Shown here: positions 44,794 through 56,024 of the stretch, one piece after another
Numbering within the stretch: position 1 is the stretch's first letter
How the letters are laid out: every line of letters starts with the position of its first letter
NCBI GenBank assembly: GCA_900175165.2
Contig: FWWN02000609.1
Location: 49,353-113,352, forward strand
DNA from: Rhizomucor pusillus
Lineage: Eukaryota > Mucoromycota > Mucoromycetes > Mucorales > Lichtheimiaceae
Direction of reading: 5' to 3'
Length of the DNA stretch: 64,000 nt
The notes under the pieces: model-generated
Told to the model about the DNA's origin: nothing
Databases searched by the model: none
What the model saw: only the letters and a program-made list of their open reading frames with translations
Program-made: the position numbers and the translations under genes

Positions 44794-45275
44794 CTAACAT
44801 TGCCGTATTTCGCTCGGGTCCATCATGGCTTCCTCGATCTGCTCATAACTTTGCCTTCGCCGCAATAATTCTGCTGGTATCTCGTATGCATAGTCAGTGT
44901 TTGTAGAGCATTCACATTGGCGACTATGTCCATGGGCCCGGCGCCATATTCATCAACGATGTTGCTTTGACCGTCTTCAGAAAGTTGATGGGAATCACAG
45001 TAGCTCGACGCTTAAGATAAATATGACAAAAAGATGTATCTTTCTGCAAAACGCTGCCTCGGTCTGTACATCTCAATTACGTTTTCCGGTGTAGTCTTCC
45101 GAGAAGTTACTACCATACTTAAGTTCAACCGTAATGATTGCTTCACCCCGGCCTTAATGATTTTCCGTAGCGCCTTAAAACTTTGGACTGTACTCTGTTT
45201 CCCGATTCTGAGAGTTTTAGATGGATCGTTCCATGTAGCACAGAAGATTTTGTAACAACATGTTATAATAATCAT
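44794..45275 (-). pseudogene. Decayed orphan coding sequence
   Basis: A minus-strand frame from 45275 reaches a stop at 45012 and then continues in the same frame with protein-like composition (DSHQLSEDGQSNIVDEYGAG) to about 44885. A one-step frame change there joins DYAYEIPAELLRRRQSYEQIEEAMMDP, ending at a stop at 44794. One internal stop plus one frame change in under 500 bp suggests a dead gene. No family recognised; an unplaced intron could account for one of the two lesions. Confidence 0.3.
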
Positions 45276-45845
45276 CCGGCCAAAGCATGCGTTTGAGAAC
45301 TTGGGTGGTCATCGAGCAAACAAAGGTGCGTGAGCACCTAAACTGCTATGATATTTCTATACATGGATATAAAGTCTAATTTCATTGTAAAGTATGGGAT
45401 TACGAAAGCAGTAACTTATTGACTTGCATGCAGACTGTACGCACGGCATAGATCGCAACCTACATGTTCATGCAGGCTTGAGACATGCATAGAAATATTT
45501 TTTTGCAGAGGACAAGAAACGTTTTAAGCTTGTGTTTCCAAGATCATGTGTCTGATCACGCCAGCGCAGGTTACATGTCGGCGATACATAACAGCGGTGT
45601 GTATACAAACATCGATATTGTAGTATTGTAGTAGTATCTGACAAGAATCTTTTTACGGCTAATTGATGTGGTGGACCAATTGGCTTGTTTCGGTAATCTT
45701 CGGACGGAGAAGCCAAAGAAAGATTTTCTTTAGATGCATTACACATCGTCTTTACCCCGTTTAGCCCTCTTTGTGTCACGGTTCCAAACTTTGCAACAAC
45801 TAAGGGAACCCTTTATCTGATCGGGTTCACAATTACCAGATCAGA
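45276..45845. other. Spacer upstream of MFSD1-like gene
   Basis: No supported gene. A 103-codon minus frame (45468-45779) has no similarity. Confidence 0.45.
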
Positions 45846-45851
45846 TATAAA
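45846..45851 (+). promoter_or_regulatory. Possible TATA box of the MFSD1-like gene
   Basis: TATAAA 125-130 bp upstream of ATG 45976, followed by a T/C-rich tract. Motif and position only. Confidence 0.4.
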
Positions 45852-45975
45852 GCTTGGGCCGTTCGTTGTTTTTCCTTTTTCGCACCTTTTTGGCTTGTTT
45901 GCGTACCTCATCCTATTTTACCCCCGCAAATCAGTTTTTTGTCGGTTACCTGATTTGCTTTCGTAAACACGCAAC

Positions 45976-47848
45976 ATGTCTGAAGTCAAGGAAGGCGGGA
46001 TCCCCCTTTCAGAATATGAAAAGGATGGCGGTGTGAACAGAGGAACAAAGCATGAGATCCATGAGGAGGATCAAAACGAACAAGCTGACTACACCGGCGA
46101 CGCTGCTCTTGCCAATGCATCCTGGCAATTTAAGACTATTGCATTGATCACTGCTCTCATGCTTCCAAGTATGTTGATCTGGTATATAAACATAACAAAG
46201 ATGACCTTTTACACTTACTTACAACGCGTAATAGTCGGTTCACATTTCTCTGCGTCCGCTCTGAGTGCAATGAAAAGCCCACTAAAAACGGTATAATTTC
46301 CCTGATCCAGATGGTTTTCGAGATCTTTTCTTTTTTTTTACTCATGGGATATGTGATCCATAGAACCTGGGCATCGACAATACTCGCTACGGTGTACTGT
46401 CGTCGTCAGTTTCCATTATCAACACTGTTTTCCCCATCGCTGGTGGCTTTTTTATTGACATGTTCGGTTCTGTCTGGGGTACCTTGGTCGTCAACCTGTT
46501 TGTCATCATTGGCAGTTTGCTGACAGCCCTGGCTGCAAAGTACACGTCCTTCCCATTGATGGTTGTGGGACGTGTTATCTTTGGTATTGGAAGCGGTCTT
46601 ATCGTGACTATGCAAGAATCCTTGCTTTCGAAATGGTTCCGCACACAGTCGCTTGCCATCGCTATCGGTTTGCAGCTTTCTATCAGCAGACTTGCATCGT
46701 TTTTGGGCACGCTGGTCGCGCATCCCATCGCAGACCGTACAGACGACTGGGTGTGGGCATTCTGGCTCTCCTTTATCATTTGCGGTTTCTCGATCATCAT
46801 GAACCTTGTCTATGCTTTGATAGTCCGCCACCTAAGTGGCCAGAACGTCCTCAACAAGGAAGATACATTGAAACTCAAGGCTAAAAAGACCTTCAAGGGT
46901 CGCTCTTTGCTGCGCTTCCCCCTCCTTTACTGGCTTATTATCACAACCGAGTTCATCTACGCTGCTGTCTGGTCTTCCTTCCAAACCATCAGCACCGAAC
47001 TCGTACAGTACCGTTTCGGTAGCACTGGTATGCTGGCTGGATACACCGCAAGTGCTTCTCTTGTCGTTCCTATCGTCGCCACTCCTATCCTCGGTATCAT
47101 CATGGATCTTTTCGGTCGACGTCTAATTATTTGTAAGTATCGGTGATTTAGTTGCAAGAGCCGAAATGCTGATAACTAAAACCATTTAACAGTGCTGCTT
47201 TCGGCCGTCTTCCTGATCCTCAGTATGGCGTTCCTTGGCTGGACGTATATCAACGCAGTGGTCGGCATGGTATTCTACAGTATTTCGCTGGCTTTTGGTC
47301 CCATTGCTATGATTACGTCTATCGGTATGATTCTGCCATCAGACTATATCGGCACCGGTCTCGGCATCTACAAGAGCTCAAACAACGTCGGCACTTCCAT
47401 TCTGGACATCGTCGTTGGCGTTGTCCAAGACAACACAGCCAACCAAGCCTACACAGGTAATTTTTTCATTTTTTTACATGCATATTTTGACAGATTTTTG
47501 TTTTTGCCTACTGATGACTGATGTGTGTCATATTTTCTCTCAACTTCAGGTGTTCTCACCGTGTACCTCGTCCTTGCCTGCATCGGCTTCGTGCTTATTT
47601 GTGGCCTTATTGCCATGCAGCGTATTGTTTTGGACAATGTCTTGGAAGTCGGTCGCACCAAGCGCCAACAAAAGATGAAGGCTGCCAACGACGAAGAAAT
47701 CGAAAAGAACAAGCATGGCCACGATGCTTTGGAAGACAAGCCCATTCGACCTATCAACGTTGTCTTTATTGGCTTGTTCATTGCTGCACTTATTGTTGCC
47801 TGGGTCCTCTTCTTTGTATACGCGATTACAGGAGAAGCTTCTCCTTAA
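45976..47848 (+). CDS. MFSD1-like major facilitator (lysosomal/vacuolar type)
   Basis: Five exons (45976-46168, 46235-46290, 46364-47132, 47193-47456, 47550-47848) give 526 residues. The hydrophilic N-terminus of about 50 residues is followed by 12 membrane segments. The order NTRYGVLSSSVSIINTVFPIAGGFFID, GRVIFGIGSG, SKWFRTQSLAIAIGLQLSISRL parallels human MFSD1, where the same positions read F-G-G-F-L-I-D, G-R-F-V-F-G-I-G and F-G-L-Q-L-S-M-A-R. MFSD1 is a lysosomal exporter of dipeptides, so a vacuolar exporter is the likely role (inference). The last cytoplasmic loop is long and charged (RTKRQQKMKAANDEEIEK). All introns are GT-AG. It is distinct from the DHA1 cluster at 15-22.6 kb. Confidence 0.85.
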
Positions 47849-48217
47849 GTTCCATACCCGCTCCGCACGGCTTGTTCTTGTATCATTAGAGATATCTTTC
47901 CATTGTTTAACAGTTTAATCTAACTACATGTTATTTATACATATATTTATTCATTATGCTTCATTGTTCATTGATCTTGGGATATCGTCCACAATCTATT
48001 TTGATCGTAGCAAATTAATATAGAAATGCAAATATTTTGATAGATGCAAGCTGATGGGTGCTGTTGCTCCATGTTTAACTATGTAGCGCTTATGAACACA
48101 TTCGATAAAGCTCAGAGATGATACCTTGATAAGGTTTCATGAATGTCATTTACGAGTAAAGAGTAGCAAGATAAATACATCTCAGAGCACATGCGAAAAT
48201 TAGTAGTAGCCTCTGAA
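47849..48217. other. 3' flanks of two convergent genes
   Basis: About 370 bp of AT-rich sequence between the MFSD1-like and VPS3 stop codons. Nothing recognised. Confidence 0.5.
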
Positions 48218-51200
48218 TCATCTTTCATTTATTGCTGTATCTTTCAACAACCCGAGCTTTTCTGCACATTGCAAGTCAAGTAGATCGCCGTTCCTGGGTT
48301 CCCGGACTACAATGCAGTCACCCAGATACCGACGACAGCGGCGACATACAGTATCGACATCTACTTGCACAGGGCCAATATCATTATACAAGTCGATCAG
48401 CTCGCTACCAATCTAGATATAAATCAATTTTCGGTAAGAAACAAGAGTTCAAATACTCTTTACGTTCGTCGGATGCTCTTTACCTTGAGGTTTTCACCGC
48501 GACTAATACCCACAACAATTTGAGAATTCTTGTAAGCATGCAGCGATCGTCTCAGTGATCGTATCAAGAAATCCTGCAGCATTTGTATCGGCCAGTCGTC
48601 AGGTATCAAATCCAAGACCTCGGTGATATCCAGGTAGCATCCCTGTGTGACCAGGAGATGCATTGTCCGGTTTAAGCAAAGTTCTCTGCGAATAAAACTA
48701 TGTTCAGTGGCCGAGTAAATGTAAACAGTCGCACACATGCCAACGTACTTGTTTTCAAGTGTAAGATATAATCGTAGTAATATTGAGAATAGTTCTCGCC
48801 TTTCCTGAAGATGTTGTTGTTGTTCTGGTACGCCCGGCTCCTGGTCTTCCTTTTTCTTCTTTGGTTTTTTCCGTTTCGATGTACCTTGCAGCGACGAGGA
48901 TCTTGCCGGGGGTATCATCACGGTATCCGGGATTGTACCCGTACTTTGCCCGTTTGTCACACAGTACGTCTCTGCACCTCCATAGTCCGAGATATCTTTG
49001 ATCAAAATATCCAGCGCCTCCCGATGTCTTTTCATCTAACGCATCCCATGTTTGGTATACGTATTACTCGTCTGTATACATGAAATCGACAGCAGGACTT
49101 ACCCTCCCATACACGATCACCATTTCGATATCCAGAGGTCCAGCCTCCTTTATAGCTTCTAATAATCGCTCGGGTTCATATAGAGGTGAACGTTGCAGTA
49201 ATCGAATCAGCTTGAGCCTTCGACGGACCAGCTCTGACGTTTCATGTGCGCCCAAAAATTTCACAAACGGCTGTGCATCTGCTATACCAAGGCTAGCCCT
49301 AGATCTTTTATATTCGTCCACTATGTGCTGTCAGCCCCATGTGTCCTAAATTTGGATGCTTTTTGCTTTGTTTTACCTAATTCCCGCAAACGCTGTTTCC
49401 CATTATCATCAGTTTCCAGCTCGCTTTGGACATCGCGCACGTAGCTGCACGCAAGGTGAGTGTGATGCTCGCTCTCTTTGCTCTGCCGTGTCAATACAAG
49501 GTATTCCAAGTATTTTCGAACTGCAGCGTCTCCGTAATGCTCCAGTTTGTTGAGGATTTCGCGGCTGTCCATTTCAGAAGCTCGAGGTGATCGTATGAAT
49601 ATCTCCACACCGTCGTTCATGCTTTGTTCGGTCAACCACCACGCATATCGAACTATTACAGATTGGTGCAGGTATTCTGGACTGATATCCTGCAGTAGTA
49701 ACTGTTTAATTTGCTGTAACCCGTTAAAATTCGCGTCTGATATATTATTAGAATACATCCTACGTGTAGCAGCAGTCCACTGTAAATCCTGAATTCGGTA
49801 AACGGTCTATATTAAAGACTTACTCTGTCCATGTCTCTAAAACTTGTTCGTAAGCGCGTTTGGATTGGTACAGGAGCGAGAGTGCATAGTATTTCTAAAA
49901 CATTGTAAGAAAATTTCCGTTCCATCCACGCAGTGAATTTTGCCATATGCATACTTTGAAGTGTCTCAAGGTATCAGAACATTCTTGGAGACAACAGTCG
50001 TTTGGACGTTGCAGCATTCGATGCAGGACTTCATCGTTATCAGTATATACATATAATTTTAAGAGAGTGGTATCTATAGCCTAGACCCGGAATCAACAAA
50101 TTCTATGTCGTTGATGGTTTTAGGTATATCTCAATTACCTTGCAAATAGTCGTTCCTAGACCAATTTTATCACGCAACTTGCCACGTTCAATAGCCAAAT
50201 ACTTTGCCAATGCTTCACGTGCATTTGCCATCATCACCCGTTGCAGTTCGCTTGTTGATCCATTTTCTTCATTTTCCCGGTTCACTGCAAATTATATTTC
50301 ATCAGGATCAGTCTGCACAAGGCAGCAAAAAAAAATGCTCATCGTCGTTACCAAGATCTTCAATGTGGCCTATGCTCTCGTAGATATCACGCACACCTTC
50401 AAACAATAGAATCCTGGGTTCGTCACGCAGGCATTTCGGTTGTGACAGGTTGGCAAAGAGGTGGATAACGACACGCGGATCGAGATCGCCTTTAGAAAGC
50501 AAAGAAAACGCATCGTCGAACAGAGTTTCCTTCAAAAGAAGCAAACCGGCCTTTTGGTATATAAAATCTAGCTCGCAGCGCTGTAACAAATATAACAGTG
50601 AGAATTGTCCCCACTTTGCTGATAGTTTGCGCTGACAGAACTTACAAGTCTTTCGATATGTATATTGTTCTCTGTCGACATTGCATTTCGTGCCTGATCT
50701 GCCATTTCCAATGCTTCTTCCACTCTATTGTTGTCCAACAGCTCGTCAACTTGAACCACGAGAGGTTTGACGAGCTGTGCCATTACGCTGTCGCGACCGT
50801 AGATCAGGATGCGCGCCGGCAAAGTCGAGTACCGTGCGACTTTGCGTCTCAAGTCATAATTCAATTCGTCGTCTTGTTCTTCCAAATCCGTGCTTTCCGG
50901 CCAAGGTCGCTTCGTCAATCTTTTCGCTAGTCCATCCATCCATACTTTAATACCAAGACTGAATGACATGCCGCGTGCTTCAAAGTGTGGCTCTAACGTA
51001 ATGATCTGCAGCAATGTTTGGTCCAATATATTGTGGATTTCGATCGTGTGGTTTCGTAGCAGTGCTGCAATGTAAGGGAACTCGACGCAAACGGATTTTG
51101 GATAGCTGGACCATTGGAGTGTGCCACGTACAGGGTCACCGTATGCATTGATGAATACACCTATTGTTTGTATAGCAGGTAGTTAAGCGATTGATGGCAG

Positions 51201-52448
51201 CATTGAAGCCTAAAGAAGAAAAAGTACAGAAATGAATAAATAAAAAAAAAAGGATATGATTATTAACGCTGCCGCTTATAACGAGGAACTCGTCTGGTTT
51301 GATAAAGGTCAGGACCGGTCTTGGCATCATTTGCGGAGCAGAGCTTAGCATGGAGGATGCTGATGAAGGAGATGCAGGAAATTGAGGAATTGGAAATAGC
51401 GGTGTGGCATTAGATAGTTGTAGATTTATAAGCTTGTAAATATGGACGTCTGCTAAGCAAATGTTCCTGCCGTGCCAGACCAAAGTGATTGCCCCATCGG
51501 GAAGAGGCAATTCCTGCAATGTGTTACTTATCCAAACGGAAAAACCGAGGTTTTTCTTCTCGCACTTACCTTTTCTTTTTGCACTTGTTCACCGATCTTG
51601 TATATCTGGAGTACACGCCTCTTGACAACACACAATTCCACAGTTCCATCTTCTCCGATTGCACCTTCTTGGGCAATGTTGTGTGCAAAGCAAGCAACTC
51701 CCTTGATATGTGATATCAGTGATACGGGTATAGGATCAAAAAATGGTAAAGAATAGAAGCTCAACGTCGAATCTGTAAGAATCTGATTGTCAGGAAAAAC
51801 ATTCATTCTCTGCGTTGCTGGATAGCATTTTCAACTTGCCGCAAAGGACGACAGCTTTCGAAACTTGGGGTATAACAAGAATGCGCTCTACTGGTTTGCG
51901 TCCAAAACCGAGGTTGATCTTGTTTTCTAGGCGTGATGCGTGAGGAACATTGCTTTTCTAATTATTGCACTTGGCATAAGTATGTCGCTTGTGTATGTGT
52001 CTGATCCACCACATGCCTGGTCAGACGAGCTTGTCCGCTCCTCTAGTGTATAGTGAAGTACGTGGCCGTCTGAGGTGCCGATATACAGGTTGGTATCTGG
52101 TGTGTACGATAGTTGTGGGTGTTAGTGGGGAAGCTGTAGTGGTATTTTCGAGGATTATGTTAGATACAGCGTACCCCAAGCTTCAACGGCGTCGACCGCA
52201 AAGGACGCAGTTCCGGCAGTGCCGGACAATAGATTATTGAGGCGAGACGGGCTGGAGGAGAAGGATTTGCTGACATCGGAAATGGAGGATGGTGGAGAAC
52301 GTCGTGAAAACAAGGCTGGAGGCGATCCTATGGGTGAGCTCGAAGAGGGCGTTGGCGGGTGTGGCTGCTGCTGCTGCTGCTGCGCGGACGGGTCCTCTGT
52401 GAGCACTGAAGACAGTAGCGTCTGCAGCGTATACGGAGTGTACGGCAT
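48218..52448 (-). CDS. VPS3: VPS3 / TGFBRAP1-type CORVET tethering subunit
   Basis: CORVET-specific subunit that tethers Rab5 early endosomes. Fifteen exons (52448-52175, 52096-52017, 51957-51840, 51772-51570, 51513-51273, 51160-50646, 50580-50352, 50284-50139, 50080-49955, 49894-49824, 49759-49377, 49320-49103, 49035-48749, 48685-48484, 48412-48218) sum to 1095 residues. After a Ser/Pro/Gln-rich N-terminus comes a CNH-type propeller (LYIGTSDGHVLHY, VVLCDSTLSFYSLPFFDPIP). Next are the helical Vps39-like regions, matching TGFBRAP1 (LEHYGDAAVRKYLEYLVL ... HHTHLACSYVRDV; LDLIPDDWPIQMLQDFLIRS). A C-terminal zinc-ligand remnant (VCRRCRRYLGD) follows. Three introns have non-GT donors (52016 GCATGT, 51839 GCAAGT, 51272 GCAGCG); the third is the least certain. 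TGFBRAP1 resemblance argues against VPS39. Confidence 0.9.
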
Positions 52449-52961
52449 GCTCTAACAAATGGTGAACGGACCTCACTTCGGGAATGTCGCACGCGTTATC
52501 GGCTTTACACTTGTTGAGAACTTTACAAGAAGGCAGGAAATGCCCGACCTGTCCTCGCAGTAACTGGATTTTAATGGCACGTGCGTGACCTATATGGATG
52601 CCCTCTTGACACACACAGTACACAAGATGACAGGAAAAGCAGCGGCTCATGATGATCTGTTAAGTTGCCTTGCGTAGTCGACGATCTATTGAAAATAAGC
52701 ATTGGGAATATTGCCAAACTTAAATATCTTTAGGGTAGATGTGGATGGATCAGCATGACAGTACACGCTCATCTCGAGCCATTGGAACGAAGCGCACTGA
52801 TACACTCTATGCTTTCCATCTATTCCATAGTTTTTCATTTTGCCCCTGAACAGCACAGACAGCAAAGTTGTCAGTCTTTCCGGACACGATTCCGACCAGA
52901 GAAAAAGCGAAAGTAGATCCGACTGTATTATCTGCAGCATCCTTTCTGTCTTTCCTTCTTT
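52449..52961. other. Divergent spacer between VPS3 and ARO7
   Basis: About 510 bp between divergent start codons. An 84-codon minus frame (52686-52940) has protein-like composition but no recognised family and no splice link; I do not call it. No TGACTCA found here. Confidence 0.45.
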
Positions 52962-53951
52962 ATGAGTAATTTCTCTGACGAGCCCTTTTCGCTCGATAAA
53001 CTGCGTAGCACACTCGTGCGCTTAGAAGATACCATCATATTCGGCAAGTATCCCGAGAACTGTTGCAACATTAGAGAGAATCAACATGGCTGACATTACG
53101 CTCGGCGTACAGCTCTCATTGAGCGAGCACAATTCGCGTTCAACAGAAGCATTTACACTCCAGGTGCTCTGGAATTCAAAGGAGCCACTGGTGAGCGCAG
53201 CTTTCTCGAATACTTTTTATGGGAGACAGAGAAAGTACATGGTAAGTTAAAAAAGACTCTGTCTGCAAGGTGTTGTCAACATCCTAACTTACGCTATGTA
53301 CCCGATCTGAAAAGCCAAGGTCCGAAGATACACGAGGTAAAGAGTCTAGCATAGGACAATAGTAACAGGGATGATGGATAACTCATTTCTTGTTACAGTC
53401 CTGATGAGTACGCGTTTACATCACCACTCCCTGAACCGATTTTGCCGCCCCTCGAATATCCCAAATATTTGTACCCAAACAACATTAACATCAACTCCCA
53501 GATCATGGATATCTACGTAAAGTACATTGTGCCTGAAATATGCGTCGATGCAGACGATCTCAACTACGGCAGCTCGGCGACCCGCGACATTGAATGTTTG
53601 CAAGCTTTGAGTCGGCGTATCCATTATGGCAAATTCATCGCTGAAAGCAAGTTTAGATCTGATCCAGAAGCGTACACTCGTCTAGCCAAGGCCAACGACC
53701 GCGAAGGGATCAATGAACTTTTGACTAACAGAGCGGTTGAAAAGAAGCTGCTGGAGCGATTGCGTCGCAAGGCGTTGGTGTACGGCCAGACGCTGGACCA
53801 AGAGCAGGAGGGCACCAGCACGCATCTTCGAATTCCTGTCCAAGTTGTCGTGGACTTGTATGAGAAATGGGTCATTCCCTTGACCAAGCAGGTCGAGGTG
53901 GACTATCTGATTGAACGGGGGATCAACTGGAAACCTGAACACAGAAGTTAA
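52962..53951 (+). CDS. ARO7: Chorismate mutase (AroQ, fungal allosteric type)
   Basis: Converts chorismate to prephenate, the entry to phenylalanine and tyrosine. Four exons (52962-53043, 53113-53241, 53315-53336, 53399-53951) encode 261 residues, close to the yeast enzyme. The all-helical AroQ fold is recognised by LVRLEDTIIF, LIERAQFAFN, the KVRRY-SPDE block, NYGSSATRDIECLQALSRRIHYGKFIAESKF and LTKQVEVDYL. The Arg pair, the Gly-Ser at the dimer site, and the Thr of L-T-K-Q-V-E-V-D-Y correspond to yeast allosteric positions, so tryptophan activation and tyrosine inhibition are expected (inference). Exon 3 is only 22 nt. The first intron has a GC donor (GCAAGT at 53044). It diverges from VPS3. 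Confidence 0.95.
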
Positions 53952-54397
53952 AAGATTTACTCTGACGCAACACTTATAAATTCTGTTTTGTGTTTCCATT
54001 GACCGAATAAACAAACACCTCATACATTATACAGAAATCTAAGCTGTCAATCTATTGCTTCATTGTACCCGAGCAACGAATCACCCTAATCTTATCAGAC
54101 TCGCTTTGTACGCATTGAGAAGCAACAATGTGCGAATAGAATATCAGTAGAACTTGGGAACAACAAAACACGTTCGATAACAATGCACTGGTTCAGAACT
54201 CTCTGGTTTCACTGGATGGGACCATCTGAATCACCCCAGTCACACGCACACGGAGCGTACAATGCCATGCAGCAGCAGACGATCCATTTTTCCAGCCCCA
54301 GAATGCATAATTTTTCTCACTCTCTTTTCTTACTTTTTATCTTTGAATTGACTAATTAACGTTCCAACAAAACAAAACAAAAGTGGCCTACTCATTG
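53952..54397. other. Spacer
   Basis: About 450 bp, AT-rich with a T/C-rich and A-rich stretch just before the next ATG. No gene seen. Confidence 0.5.
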
Positions 54398-55736
54398 ATG
54401 CATTCAGCTCTATTCAGCCAGAGCTCCAACGACACTGCTATGCCGATACCGTTGCCGTTATCGCCCATACAACCGCCTCCAGTGTTTGACGATGACCAAC
54501 AAGTTGCAAGCAGCAACAGCCAAGAGAATAATGACAATATATTTTCGCCACCACCACCGCCTGCACCGCCACCACCTCCTCCACCGCCGATGTATATGCA
54601 CAGTTCCCAGCAGCGGACAACGCTGCGCGAACGCATACAGCAACGCCCACCTCGGATTCCGCGATTGCGGCGGCTGGCTGCCACAGACCCGCGGTATTAC
54701 ACAAACAATGACTGTGCGCCTGATCAGCTCGCAGTCAACATTGACCCCCTAATAACCGCTTCGGAGGGTCACGCGGAACTGGACTTTCGCGTTGCCATGC
54801 ACGACGGTGGTTACTATGGGTAAGTTCCGTTACAGCAGTGAGAAAAGAAGAAAAGAAAACTGATTGACTGTTGCTGTACATAAAAAAGCCCTTCGTACGG
54901 TGTAGAGAATGTGTTGCGCAACGACTGCACAGTTTTCTGGCAAGTCCTCGTGCCTAAACGGCTATCACGAGAAACTGCGAATAACCACGATTTCTCTGTT
55001 AGTTCGTCTCGCAGCGGCACTGTCAACATTTTGCTAGAGTACAACGGCCGAGCTACGAGTAGGCTTTTGACAGATACGAGTTGCGTGGTATCTCAAGTGA
55101 TTGTGAAGTCTCCACAGTTTGGGTAAGTGCTATGGTAACAATCAATGCAATAGTCAGACAAAAGTTTGACAGGTTTTTCTTTCTAGGTTTACCGCGCCAT
55201 GTGAGTTTATTTCTGCATATATTTAACGATCTGACGTCTGATTGAAACTAAAATGACCAATGCACCGATAGGCAAGGAAGGCCTGATCTTCACGTCGCGC
55301 CACCCTATCAGCATTGAACGTACGTGGGCTACTAGGACGAATATCTCACGCAAGCAACATGGGAGCTAACATAGAGTCTCTCTCTAGGATCGCGGATCTT
55401 TGACCAGTTTACTCGATGCGATTATGAGCAATATATGCGCTACAAGACGATGCATGGGAATCTTGACGACGATCTGGATCCTGTTGCCTGGTTTTCGATA
55501 TCCAAGGATAGACACGAAGTTGTGCGTTTAAACGACAGGCAAGTAGTGCTCTATCGTTCTTTCCTAGTAATGAAAGATACTCACGGTGACTACCATTCTT
55601 TTGCTACAGATCAGCACGGTTCATTCTCGTTAAACTTCTTCGATCTGAGCATGAAGCAGATAACATCGATCTGCAGTACATTGGACTTATCGGATACTCT
55701 GGACCGCGTGCATTCGCTAGTGGCCAACTATGTTAG
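54398..55736 (+). CDS. Proline-rich protein with DOC/galactose-binding-like beta-sandwich domain
   Basis: Six exons (54398-54819, 54889-55122, 55187-55200, 55272-55319, 55388-55538, 55610-55736) join in frame to 331 residues. The N-terminal 80 residues are low complexity with a polyproline stretch, and Arg-rich segments follow (RERIQQRPPRIPRLRRL). The C-terminal two thirds is beta-rich and ends ARFILVKLLRSEHEADNIDLQYIGLIGYSG, which resembles the final strands of DOC/APC10 or F5/8-type domains, where the same core is often used for ligand or degron binding. A role in ubiquitin or chromatin complexes is speculative. The third exon is 14 nt. The last intron has a GC donor (GCAAGT at 55539). The start is the first ATG in the frame. 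Confidence 0.65.
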
Positions 55737-55954
55737 ACAAGGGAGAAAAGATTGCATCCATCATTTCAATATTTTGTATATACAGATTGGACTCTGGAAA
55801 TAACTACATCATGTGCATTTGAAATTTTCAATATTTACGTTGTTGGAACCGTCACCAACGAATTGCTCTGCCAGTCAATATCTCGATATGATTGGAAGTT
55901 TGGTTTTTCGAATTTATCTCAGACTGTGATTCGCTGATGAATTTGCCCATTGAC

Positions 55955-55961
55955 TGACTCA
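55955..55961. promoter_or_regulatory. TGACTCA (Gcn4/Cpc1-type) site upstream of THR4
   Basis: Perfect TGACTCA 64 bp upstream of the threonine synthase ATG at 56025, followed by a T-rich tract. Second such site in the window, again at an amino-acid biosynthesis gene. Confidence 0.55.
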
Positions 55962-56024
55962 CTGCTGATTCTTTTTTTTTTTTTTTCCTTCCAGATCCAA
56001 AGTTTGCCCTTGTTTCCCGAAACT

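Noticed and set aside
52686..52940. 84-codon minus-strand frame between VPS3 and ARO7
   Set aside because: Protein-like composition, but no recognised family, no splice partner, and it lies in the VPS3 5' region.
54388..54704. Minus-strand frames with glycine runs
   Set aside because: Antisense of the polyproline-coding tract of the DOC-like gene.
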